Source: Pinibacter aurantiacus (GTDB taxonomy: Bacteria > Bacteroidota > Bacteroidia > Chitinophagales > Chitinophagaceae). Taken from it: a stretch of 64,000 nucleotides of DNA. The stretch lies in the NCBI RefSeq assembly GCF_019130065.1, contig NZ_JAHSPG010000018.1, forward strand, positions 248,001-312,000, written 5' to 3'. The translations under genes were made by a program, and so were the position numbers. Below the pieces are notes generated by a model, which did not search any database, was not told the DNA's origin, and saw only the letters and a program-made list of their open reading frames with translations. Below, in pieces: positions 10,001 through 17,468 of this stretch; within the stretch, counting starts at the first letter, position 1; every line of letters begins with the position of its first letter.

Positions 10001-10671
10001 CACTGGTCAACGGCGGTACGGGTGCGTATGTTGTTGGTCAGGATGCGAATACATTATGGCGTTATCAGTATGCAGGATTTGTGGGCGGCGAACCTTCTGT
10101 GCAGGGAGCAAAAGGAACCACTTATAATTTTCTTGCCTTTACTCCAGGTGATGGACGTGATTACCTGTTAAACATGGGTACATCAGTTCCTCCTTACATT
10201 GCAGGGTTTATCAACTCTTTCCAGATTAAAGATTTCACTTTCTCTTTTACATTAACCGGCAAGTTTGGATATGTTTTCCAACCGCTTTCATTTAACTATC
10301 CATCTTATTTTGGTGGAAGAGTGCTGCCTAACAATAAAGTGTCTGAAGTAATGAACGGAGACCCTTCTAAAATTGTTACGTTGCCTGCTACTCCAAATGA
10401 GCCACGTTACTATTTCTGGGACAGGTTCCATCGCTCTTTGAGCTATGAAATCTCAAATGCATCCCACATACGTTTGCAGGAAATATACCTTGCTTATTCG
10501 CTGCCCAAAAGTTTACTCTCCTCATGGAACATAGGAAGGATACAGGCTTATGTTCAGGGCAATGACCTGGCTACAATATTGTGGAACAATGCAAAAGAAG
10601 ACCCGGAATATCCAATGGGTACAATGAAGCCATTGCCAAAATTAACGGTAGGTATTAAATGCGAGTTTTAA
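7009..10671 (+). CDS. SusC/RagA TonB-dependent outer-membrane transporter with STN signalling domain
   Basis: 1220 residues from the ATG at 7009; an alternative ATG at 7078 gives a more compact signal peptide (MKLSAVLLFVICLHAAAKS). Domains in order: STN (~45-110, KPIEKIFQDIKKQTGYSFIY), carboxypeptidase-regulatory-like fold (~140-210), plug (~225-345, with VIVDGFPVQGDFSTINPNNV and SIWGARSANGVIVVTTKG), then a 22-strand barrel ending in a C-terminal aromatic-type residue (KCEF). The STN domain and the upstream sigma/FecR pair indicate ligand-sensing transport. The substrate is unknown; the four downstream redox genes suggest it is not a simple glycan. Confidence 0.95.
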   Translation: MQLTAKCSSIYYGNTLTHKIIRVMKLSAVLLFVICLHAAAKSTGQMVTLNAKNKPIEKIFQDIKKQTGYSFIYDFDLVKKSALINIEVKDETLVKTLEMLFASQPIAYKISDKYIVLSPKQALLVRPTNSQLQIVAPPPIDIQGRVLNEHNEPLEGITITVKGSNKVVSTNARGEFILKGVSENSILIFTGVNVETYEVSANGRKELSIALKPKIASMGDVTVSANTGFQTISKERSTGAYNVITGEQLDKPSTNIAQRLIGTTSGLLAKLDENGNPVFQLRGLTSLYANVQPFPTTSQPLIVVDGFPVQGDFSTINPNNVESITVLKDAAASSIWGARSANGVIVVTTKGAKRGVPLRIEVNAFTKISNKLDLDYVRPLASSPETIEYEKLAYNNWRITTNPNSLNDVGNAYSLAGIALNEANLGYITAAERDARLEALKKLDNKQQIKDNLLANPVSTQFNVNLYGSTNRMSNALSLMYEKNQSPFKESYNRRYMINYRNDASLAKWLDFSFAGMFLYTNQKNNGVNSPTTPSSTALTNLGINGAPITNVGSLSTIQGMSPYDMLVNPDGSLTNVQQYYTPILQRLVPTAKFPYTDWTYNPIQEIRNRDISTEQLNTRVQAGLTFKIMRGLSISSKGQIELFNTFNRGLYNENTFYVRSSVNQATTWNQTATPNTFILNLPKGSILNQNQAKVFSYNWRNQLNFNRVFADKHEINFIGGAEINNISTKTMAYPTSYGYNDNTLGVGLFVNGPGGTFYPIKNFLGTNQTFAYTNSFTSSTERYFSLFGNASYTYNRKYTLSGSYRTDASNLITEDPKYRYAPFWSVGIGWQIYRENFMKNIEWLDQLAVRATYGYNGNVDRSTSFRPLIATSATPNVYSGDFTASVSSFGNPTLRWERTATWNFGVDYSLFRGKLFGKIDVYEKSGKDLIAQLSIPAINGTTSQKLNNAAMTNKGIEIELGTSLNISKNIKWRGNLTFAYNQNRITDLFVAKYDAYTLVNGGTGAYVVGQDANTLWRYQYAGFVGGEPSVQGAKGTTYNFLAFTPGDGRDYLLNMGTSVPPYIAGFINSFQIKDFTFSFTLTGKFGYVFQPLSFNYPSYFGGRVLPNNKVSEVMNGDPSKIVTLPATPNEPRYYFWDRFHRSLSYEISNASHIRLQEIYLAYSLPKSLLSSWNIGRIQAYVQGNDLATILWNNAKEDPEYPMGTMKPLPKLTVGIKCEF

Positions 10672-10682
10672 AAAAAAGAAAA

Positions 10683-12224
10683 ATGAAAACAATTCAATAT
10701 AAAATCTTTTCGCTTATCGGCATAACGACTGTTCTTAGTTTGGGTGCTTGTAAGAAGGTCGATGATTTTTTAAGTGTTGCTCCGTCTAAAACAACTTCAC
10801 TCGTTGTTACTACGACTGATCAATTGAATGCATTGCTTAATAACTATGCCACGATTTTTTCTGCAGAGACCAACTCAACCGCCATTTACAGCACGGATGA
10901 TTTTGGCCTCACCAGTACTTTGTATTCCGCCGGTAGCTCTGCGTGGACGATGGAAGGTGTTGAATACAACGTGTGGGACATTACTAGCATACCGGATCTT
11001 ACCAACACTTTCTGGACCAACGAATACAGAAAGATATTCTATGCAAACATGGTGCTGGACTATGTTGGAAAAGTTACCGGTCCCGATGCTGACAAGGCAG
11101 CATTAACTGCTGATGCACATTTTATAAGAGCGTATAGTTATTGGGTACTTGCCAATACATTTTGTCTGCCTTATACCGATGCAAATAAGAATGAAGCGGG
11201 ACTTCCGCTGAAACTTACCATCAGCTTTAATGAGTCTGCTGAAAGGCAGCCACTCTCAAAGGTTTACGACCAGATTGAAGCTGATCTTACAGAAGCATTA
11301 AAAACAGAAGTGCCCCTTGTTCAAAATGGAACAGCGAGACATTGGAGGGCAAATAAGGCAGCCGTGAATGGTTTTGTAGCACGTTACTGGCTCAATAGAG
11401 GTGACTATAAAAAGGCGAACCAATATGCCACAGCAGCGTTAGCAGAATACAGCCGTTTGGTAGACTATAATACAGAAATGAAAAATGGCAGACCGAATAC
11501 CTATATCATCAATTCAGGTACGCCCCAGCAGCAATCTGTTACACTGCAATTTCCTTATACGCACGATAACCAGGTAGATTATACGGACATGCTGGGCTGG
11601 AAAGAATTCATGTACTTCCGCATGCTGTCACATGGCAGTTGGTGGTATGCGCCAAGCCAGGACTTATTAAGTCTTTACGACCAGGCACACGACCTGAGAT
11701 ACAAATACAACGTCGTGCAGAATTATTCTTACGACAGAGGATTAGTGAAACCATCTTACAGTTACCCCGGCTATGTTTTCTTTTTCAAAGACAGAATTCC
11801 GTCTGGCCCAACCGTTGCAGAAATGTATTTGACGGTTGCCGAGGCAGCAGCACATACAGGTGATGTAACCGGCGCTATGACTGCATTGAATAAGCTAAGG
11901 GAAAAACGCATGGTTCCCGGTTCATGGGTTAATTTAACCGCAACAGACAAAGATGATGCTATAAAGAAAGTCATCGATGAAAGAAGAAGGGAAATGCCGT
12001 TTGTTCAGCGTTGGTTTGATATTCGCAGGTATAACAACAATGAATACGCGAACGATGATGTTATAATGACCAAGTCATTTTATCCATATACAGCTTCAAA
12101 GGTATCGACAACAGAAGCTGTCCAAACCTACACGCTGCCGAAGGATTCGAGAAGATGGGCCGCACCTATTCCAACCACAGAAATTATTTCCAGCAACGGA
12201 GTAATCAAACAAAACACCTACTAA
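10683..12224 (+). CDS. SusD/RagB-type surface lipoprotein
   Basis: 513 residues from the ATG at 10683, eleven bases after the susC stop. It has a lipoprotein signal peptide ending in SLGAC, the SusD-like TPR core (RAYSYWVLANTFCLPYTD; HWRANKAAVNGFVARYWLNR) and the typical C-terminal DERRREMPFVQRWFDIRRYN block. It should form the lid of the SusC transporter upstream. The open frame begins at 10659 inside susC, but the signal peptide favours the later ATG. Confidence 0.94.
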   Translation: MKTIQYKIFSLIGITTVLSLGACKKVDDFLSVAPSKTTSLVVTTTDQLNALLNNYATIFSAETNSTAIYSTDDFGLTSTLYSAGSSAWTMEGVEYNVWDITSIPDLTNTFWTNEYRKIFYANMVLDYVGKVTGPDADKAALTADAHFIRAYSYWVLANTFCLPYTDANKNEAGLPLKLTISFNESAERQPLSKVYDQIEADLTEALKTEVPLVQNGTARHWRANKAAVNGFVARYWLNRGDYKKANQYATAALAEYSRLVDYNTEMKNGRPNTYIINSGTPQQQSVTLQFPYTHDNQVDYTDMLGWKEFMYFRMLSHGSWWYAPSQDLLSLYDQAHDLRYKYNVVQNYSYDRGLVKPSYSYPGYVFFFKDRIPSGPTVAEMYLTVAEAAAHTGDVTGAMTALNKLREKRMVPGSWVNLTATDKDDAIKKVIDERRREMPFVQRWFDIRRYNNNEYANDDVIMTKSFYPYTASKVSTTEAVQTYTLPKDSRRWAAPIPTTEIISSNGVIKQNTY

Positions 12225-12234
12225 AAACAATTTT

Positions 12235-13800
12235 ATGAAAAAGAAATTCATCAACATATTACCAGCCTTCGGATTGTTTATACTAACAACGCAAGGCAAT
12301 GCATACGCACAAACAGCAAAACAGGAAACTGTTGTTGCAGCCAAAGATATACCTGCTTTAAAGGCAGCAATAGAAGCCAATCCCAATAGTTTGGAAGCTC
12401 ATGAAGCATATTTCAAAGCCATCAATTTTGGCAAGTTGAGTGAAGGCGAGCAAAAAGAAGTTGTGCTACAATATGAGGATTGGATGAAAAAGTTCCCAAC
12501 ATCCGCAGCTGTTCCTTATGCTCTGGGACACGCTTATGCCAATATGGAAAGCCCCAAAGCGAAACCATATTTATTAAAAGCAACCGAAATCGATCCGAAA
12601 TTTGATAAAGCATATTTTGATTTATGGATCGATGGAGAAAGATGGGGCGATTTTAAACTATCTCGTGAATATTTAGCAAAGGCAGCAAAGGCAGATCCTA
12701 AAAATGCAGATTACGCATTTTACTACGCAAACGGTTTTGCCGATGGTGATTTCAAAAAATATAAAGAGATGAATTTACAGGTTGCTAAAGATTTTCCTGG
12801 CACAAACAGGGGAGGTCAGGCACTGTATTGGCTGGCTTACCACGCAACCGACCCAAAAGAAAAAATAGCCATTTTCGAACAGTTGAAAAGAGATTTTCCT
12901 GCTGATAAAAATAACTGGTCAGCGTCAGGAATGTCTGCCTACTACGATTTTCTTTTAGGCACTGATCCCGCGAAAGCTTTGACATTGGCCGAATCCATGT
13001 CTGCCATACAGGAAGCAAATTCGCAAGGGAAGAAAATGTGGGATCAAAATGTTGTGGTGACAAAAAGTATTGTACAGGCAAATGAGTTTTTGGCAAAAGG
13101 AAACGGAACAGAAGCTTTGGCAGTTCTAAAGAACGTTCCTGCTCCTGTAAGGGGACTTGAAAAAGAAGACATGGTGCTTTTGAAAGCAAAGGCAATGGAT
13201 GCTTCCGGCAAATCACAGGATGCTTATCAATATGTGTTGTTGAGAACGGCAAAAGAGCCAACAGCAAAGCTTCAACAGGGCCTTGCAAACTATGGCAACA
13301 AGCTGAATAAAAGCAAAACAGTTGTAAACAATGATGTACAATTTGTGAGAGACACTGCCGGAAAGCAGGCGCCCAATTTTACACTGGAAAATTATTTCAC
13401 TGGTAGCAATTCTTCCCTGTCCGATTACAAAGGCAAAGTCGTTTTGCTGACCTATTGGTTCCCGGGTTGCGGCCCTTGCCGTGGAGAATTTCCGCACTTT
13501 GAAAACGTCGTAAAGAAGTTCAAAAAGAGAAATGATTTTGTGTACCTGGCAATAAACATCGCGCCTGAGCAGGATGATTATGTGCTTCCTTTTGTGAAGT
13601 CCAGTGGCTATAGCTTCACTCCGTTAAAAGATAACAAGAACTGGCAAAAAGGAGTACTGGATAATAGAGGAGCCGCCCCAACAAATTTCCTGATTGACCA
13701 AAACGGAAAGATTATTTTTTTCAACTTCAGAACAGATGAAAAAAATGAGCAGTCATTGGAAATGATGATCAATTCAATGCTGGAAAAAAAGAGTGCCTAA
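12235..13800 (+). CDS. Periplasmic thioredoxin-like (TlpA/redoxin) protein with TPR-like N-terminus
   Basis: 521 residues, ten bases after susD. Signal peptide ~1-26 (ends AYAQ). Residues ~35-350 are helical TPR-like repeats (NPNSLEAHEAYFKAI; KAKPYLLKATEIDPKFDKAY). Residues ~370-520 are a redoxin/TlpA fold with Cys412-Gly-Pro-Cys415 and the cis-proline strand APTNFLIDQNGKIIFF. Expected to act as a thiol-disulfide oxidoreductase in the periplasm. The tight spacing to susD and the terminator just after it suggest it is co-transcribed with susCD. Confidence 0.92.
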   Translation: MKKKFINILPAFGLFILTTQGNAYAQTAKQETVVAAKDIPALKAAIEANPNSLEAHEAYFKAINFGKLSEGEQKEVVLQYEDWMKKFPTSAAVPYALGHAYANMESPKAKPYLLKATEIDPKFDKAYFDLWIDGERWGDFKLSREYLAKAAKADPKNADYAFYYANGFADGDFKKYKEMNLQVAKDFPGTNRGGQALYWLAYHATDPKEKIAIFEQLKRDFPADKNNWSASGMSAYYDFLLGTDPAKALTLAESMSAIQEANSQGKKMWDQNVVVTKSIVQANEFLAKGNGTEALAVLKNVPAPVRGLEKEDMVLLKAKAMDASGKSQDAYQYVLLRTAKEPTAKLQQGLANYGNKLNKSKTVVNNDVQFVRDTAGKQAPNFTLENYFTGSNSSLSDYKGKVVLLTYWFPGCGPCRGEFPHFENVVKKFKKRNDFVYLAINIAPEQDDYVLPFVKSSGYSFTPLKDNKNWQKGVLDNRGAAPTNFLIDQNGKIIFFNFRTDEKNEQSLEMMINSMLEKKSA

Positions 13801-13807
13801 CATACAA

Positions 13808-13837
13808 GGGGCATAATTAATCTATGCCCCTTTTTTT
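13808..13837 (+). terminator. Rho-independent terminator
   Basis: GGGGCATA (13808-13815) pairs with TATGCCCC (13823-13830) and is followed by seven T residues. It ends the sigma-FecR-susC-susD-thioredoxin unit. Confidence 0.9.
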
Positions 13838-13959
13838 CATCTGCTATAAGGTACAAATGTTGTTGTATCCCCGTAGCGACTAAGTTTTGTGGATAATACA
13901 GCCGTAATTAATTTACATCCTAAACCAATTATTCAAACATTCCTGTAAATGTTGTGCGA

Positions 13960-13978
13960 GTGCATTTTTACAATGCAC
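13960..13978 (+). promoter_or_regulatory. Hairpin just upstream of the DsbD-alpha gene
   Basis: GTGCATT and AATGCAC form a seven-bp stem with a five-base loop, ending 16 bases before the ATG at 13995. It could be an operator or a 5' UTR stem that protects the message. Confidence 0.45.
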
Positions 13979-13994
13979 CATTAAAACAAAGTAT

Positions 13995-14447
13995 ATGCTA
14001 AAATTGGTTACCACGCTTTTGATGGTTATTGTTACTCTTACTGTTTTCGGCCAGGCAGAAGAACCTGCTCAATGGACATTCTCTGCAAAAAAAGTGAATG
14101 ATACAATCTTTGAGATTCACTTGTCAGCAAAGCTTGAAGAAGGCTGGCATATTTATTCTCAATCAACTCCTGAAGGCGGACCGGTTGCGACTTCCGTTTC
14201 CTTTTCAAAGAATCCGCAGTTGATGCTGAAAGGTGATATTATTGAAGAGGGAAAATTGGAGAAAAATTTTGAAACAATGTTTGGCGTTGAGGTGTTTCGA
14301 TTTTCTAAAAAGGTAGATTTTGTTCAAACCGTGTTGATCAAGCCTAATGCAAAAGCAAATGCAAGCGGTTCCATCACCTATATGACTTGTGACGATGAGC
14401 AGTGCATTCCTCCAAAAACTGTCGAGTTTTCTGTGCCGGTTAAATAG
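13995..14447 (+). CDS. Free-standing DsbD N-terminal (DsbD-alpha) domain protein
   Basis: 150 residues with a signal peptide (~1-20, TLTVFGQ). The mature protein matches the immunoglobulin-like N-terminal domain of DsbD: WTFSAKKVNDTIFEIHLSA, then GWHIYSQSTPEGGPVATSVS, then the redox pair in MTCDDEQCIPP (Cys132, Cys137). In DsbD this domain takes electrons from the membrane part and passes them to periplasmic partners. Here the membrane and C-terminal thioredoxin parts are absent, so an external reductant, perhaps one of the neighbouring TlpA-like proteins, would be needed (inference). Confidence 0.85.
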   Translation: MLKLVTTLLMVIVTLTVFGQAEEPAQWTFSAKKVNDTIFEIHLSAKLEEGWHIYSQSTPEGGPVATSVSFSKNPQLMLKGDIIEEGKLEKNFETMFGVEVFRFSKKVDFVQTVLIKPNAKANASGSITYMTCDDEQCIPPKTVEFSVPVK

Positions 14448-14521
14448 AGCTTTACAGTGTATTAGCAAGCAATTTCTATTCGAGGTCATTTAATTGGTAG
14501 TAAGTCGCGAGGCAGTTAATG

Positions 14522-14657
14522 CTCTATGGGCAAAGATGTCAATCTCTGGTTGAGTTCTATTGATATTTTTTTCCTATGGGAAAGCTTTGCCCGTAGGGCA
14601 TCAATGTCAATAGAGAAAATGACAACAAGTGCACTATTGTCCGTAGGACATTAATAT
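14522..14657. repeat. Cluster of dispersed CCGTAGG-type palindromic repeats
   Basis: Two close copies of TTGyCCGTAGGrCATyAATrT lie at 14587-14607 and 14637-14657. A related CTATGGGCAAAGATGTCAAT lies near 14525 and CTATGGGAAAGC near 14575. The second and third form an imperfect palindrome around AAGCTTT. This non-coding 295-bp gap looks like remnants of a dispersed repeat; no gene is seen in it. Confidence 0.5.
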
Positions 14658-14742
14658 GGCGAAACCACAGACTGCTTAAATAAGCGATGTAGGATCGGTA
14701 AAACGTATAGCACATCCATTAACTATTCTTAGAAATTTAATC

Positions 14743-16671
14743 ATGAAAAAATATTTAGTTTTTCTTCTTGCCGTTGCTTTTTCATCCATTGCAATGGCCC
14801 AATCAAAAAGCGGAGCAAAACAAAATCTGAAGATATTATTTGTAGGCGGCTCTGCTAACTGGTCCAGGGAACATTTTACTTCGAATGAGGAGATGAAGCA
14901 AGATACCATTCGAAGGATCGCTTCATTTGTGGAGATGTTGAACAAGTATTTCACATCTGTTACTGCGATCGACGCTAAAGACTATCAGCAGAAAATGTCG
15001 GACAACTTCGATGTAACAGTTTTTGACGGAGCACCGAAAGCCATCGCAAAGAGCGCAACGATTACGGACGCCTCCGGAAAAGTGATCGGCTATAAGTCTG
15101 CCGCGTATTTAACTGAAGACTTTGACAAGCCAACTGTTTTCATTGGGGAAATGGGTGAAAAGCTGGGACGCAGCATTGGGCTAAAAGCTGATTGGTATTG
15201 CTTGTGCCTGGATGCCCATGCGCATAATTTTCGAAAGGAGCATCCCATTTTCAAGGGGCCGTTTCCTGTAAAAATGACAATTGAAACCAGGCCAACTCCT
15301 GAAGACGCCTTCCATTATCAATACTTCTCCAACACGAAATATCCTGCAACGCTTTCGATGTGGCAAGTGCAAACGAAGGGATATATTACTGATAAATATT
15401 TCAGAATCGGAATGGTAGCACGACCATGGGGTTTTGAAGACTCTCCGGACGCTGAATATATTTCAAGTGGAGTTTGCGCTAAAACATTGGATGCGGTGGC
15501 GCTTGGCCGCCATGGAAACTTTTTTCACTGGGGATTTGCAGCTTCTCCTGAATACATGACAGACGAGGCCCAAACAGTATTGGCAAATGCCATCGTTTAT
15601 ATTTCCAAATACAACGGCAAAAGCGTAATTGCCCGCAAATACACAGATCGCAGGGCCACCCGTGAGTATTTGAAAGAGAAGAAATATTACGCATCTAAGG
15701 ATGCGCTGGAAATGAGCAACACCATTGCCGAGAACTTTAATAAATCAATGCTTGCTGAGAAAGCAGACGCGGAGGCAAAAAAAGCTAAAGGAGAGAATCT
15801 TACTGCCGAAGAAAAGCGCTCTTTGGATTTTCAACCAATGCCAAAACTAAGTTTTGAAGAATTTTTGAAAAAACAACAGGGTGATTTATTTCAAAAGTTT
15901 GGAACAGATTCCAAGGCTTATATTAAATATTACGATGACAACAAGGACTACTTCTATGCTTTCGATGAGTCGTACAAAATTATTGTTGATGAGGATGTAA
16001 AAAGCCTTGGCATTCCGAATTACGACAAACGATTACTGGACAAATGTATCCACATGCTGGAGAAAAATGAGGAGACAGAGAAAGCAAAACGCATCCTGGA
16101 TAGATATACGTTAGCAACTTTTAGCACGCCTGCAGAATGGAGGCAATGGTTTGATAAATACAAAGACAAAATGTTTTTTACTGAGACAGGCGGCTATTAT
16201 TTTATGATCAATACCTACGATAAAAATGTAGAGGGGAATGATTACAAGAAGAAACTTCAAAGCAAATCCTATAGCCAGGTAAAAACAGGTCAGACCAGCG
16301 ATGTAGAGCCTGTAAGTATTGCCGCGGGTATTGTTGATAAAGATGCTAGTGAAAAGCAGGTAGTGGTAAAAATGAAAATACATCCCGGTTATCATATTTA
16401 CGCTTTCGTGTCTCAAACTGATCCTTATATCGAAACCAAGGTGAACGTAAGTGTACCGGTTGGCTATTCTCTTTCTGCTGAAATGAAAAAGCCTTCCTTT
16501 AAATATTTCAATGATAGCGGCACTACTATTTATGATGATGAGGTGATGTTTGTTCAGGATATTAAAGGTGAAGGAAAGGCCGATCTAACCTGCACTGTAT
16601 CTTATCAATGCTGCGATGATCATATATGCTTCCCGCCGGTTGAGAAGGAATACAAACTACAGGTGCTTTAA
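14743..16671 (+). CDS. Secreted ThuA-like (glutamine-amidotransferase-fold) protein fused to a C-terminal DsbD-alpha domain
   Basis: 642 residues with a signal peptide (~1-19, SIAMAQ). Residues ~28-295 look like a ThuA/class I glutamine-amidotransferase-type fold (LKILFVGGSANWSREH; PTVFIGEMGEKLG; NFFHWGFAASPEYMTDEA). A helical, charged linker follows (~310-500). Residues ~525-642 are a second DsbD-alpha-like domain (MKIHPGYHIYAFVSQTDPY, then CCDDHICFPPVEKEY with Cys623/Cys624 and Cys629). This domain pairing is unusual. It sits between the small DsbD-alpha gene and a TlpA gene, so a periplasmic redox role is inferred. The ThuA part is assigned with less certainty than the redox part. Confidence 0.75.
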   Translation: MKKYLVFLLAVAFSSIAMAQSKSGAKQNLKILFVGGSANWSREHFTSNEEMKQDTIRRIASFVEMLNKYFTSVTAIDAKDYQQKMSDNFDVTVFDGAPKAIAKSATITDASGKVIGYKSAAYLTEDFDKPTVFIGEMGEKLGRSIGLKADWYCLCLDAHAHNFRKEHPIFKGPFPVKMTIETRPTPEDAFHYQYFSNTKYPATLSMWQVQTKGYITDKYFRIGMVARPWGFEDSPDAEYISSGVCAKTLDAVALGRHGNFFHWGFAASPEYMTDEAQTVLANAIVYISKYNGKSVIARKYTDRRATREYLKEKKYYASKDALEMSNTIAENFNKSMLAEKADAEAKKAKGENLTAEEKRSLDFQPMPKLSFEEFLKKQQGDLFQKFGTDSKAYIKYYDDNKDYFYAFDESYKIIVDEDVKSLGIPNYDKRLLDKCIHMLEKNEETEKAKRILDRYTLATFSTPAEWRQWFDKYKDKMFFTETGGYYFMINTYDKNVEGNDYKKKLQSKSYSQVKTGQTSDVEPVSIAAGIVDKDASEKQVVVKMKIHPGYHIYAFVSQTDPYIETKVNVSVPVGYSLSAEMKKPSFKYFNDSGTTIYDDEVMFVQDIKGEGKADLTCTVSYQCCDDHICFPPVEKEYKLQVL

Positions 16672-16721
16672 GGCTGTTGGCCAATCATGTTTGCGAATAA
16701 AATAAAAATGAAAGAACGAAT

Positions 16722-17306
16722 ATGAAATCAAGGTGTTTGAAATATTTTTTGTCGGCAGCTATTGTCGTTGCTGCGCTCCAGGGTGCAGCCCAACAAAGAA
16801 GTCTGCTTGTTGATAGCCTGCCCCAACACTTAATAAATAAACCGTCGCCGGAATTTGTGTTAATGGATGCGGATGGTAAACAAGTTTCTCTTTCCGACTT
16901 CAAAGGCAAAACGATCATTCTTGATTTTTGGGCAAATTGGTGCGGACCTTGTAAGAAATCTTTTCCTGCGATGCAGCGGGTTGTCAACAAATACAAAAAC
17001 GATCCTTCCGTTAAATTTCTTTTTATCCTTACCTGGGAGTCATCGAAAACGCCGTTGGAAGAAGCAAAGGTTTATTTGAGTGCCAATAACTTTCATTTTG
17101 ATTTATACATTGATCCGAAAGAAAATGATTCACGCGGCTCTAACAAATCGGCTGCGTTATTTGGCTTTCGCGGAATTCCTCAAAAATATGTTATTGACGG
17201 GCGGGGACAGATTCAGTTCAACATAACTGGTTTTAGCGGGAGCGATGATGATGCAGTACAAGAGTTATCATTGATGATTGACTATGCTAAAAAGCAAGTT
17301 TTATGA
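16722..17306 (+). CDS. TlpA-family periplasmic thioredoxin
   Basis: 194 residues with a signal peptide (~1-24, AALQGAAQQ). A single thioredoxin domain (~38-190) carries the WANWCGPCKK active site (Cys74, Cys77) and the cis-proline strand FRGIPQKYVIDGRGQIQF. It lies 50 bases after the ThuA-DsbD-alpha gene and is probably co-transcribed. It is a likely electron donor for the two DsbD-alpha domains encoded upstream (inference). Confidence 0.93.
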   Translation: MKSRCLKYFLSAAIVVAALQGAAQQRSLLVDSLPQHLINKPSPEFVLMDADGKQVSLSDFKGKTIILDFWANWCGPCKKSFPAMQRVVNKYKNDPSVKFLFILTWESSKTPLEEAKVYLSANNFHFDLYIDPKENDSRGSNKSAALFGFRGIPQKYVIDGRGQIQFNITGFSGSDDDAVQELSLMIDYAKKQVL

Positions 17307-17343
17307 TATGAGTCGGGTATTGAAATTATGAAAGGTAGTTAAT

Positions 17344-17386
17344 GCCGTTCGAGATGTTTGAGATGCACGGCTGGACATCTCGAACG
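17344..17386. repeat. Perfect 13-bp inverted repeat between convergent genes
   Basis: CCGTTCGAGATGT (17344-17356) and ACATCTCGAACGG (17374-17386) can form a hairpin in either transcript. It is followed by ATAAAATGGAT and ATCCT. A related hairpin with the same tail occurs at 31232-31261, also between convergent genes. Probably a REP-like bidirectional terminator family. Confidence 0.7.
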
Positions 17387-17468
17387 GTTTATAAAATGGA
17401 TATTCATCCTATACAAACGAGAGGTCATCAATCCAATCGTTCGAATTTTGTACAGTTAGTGTACGTTC

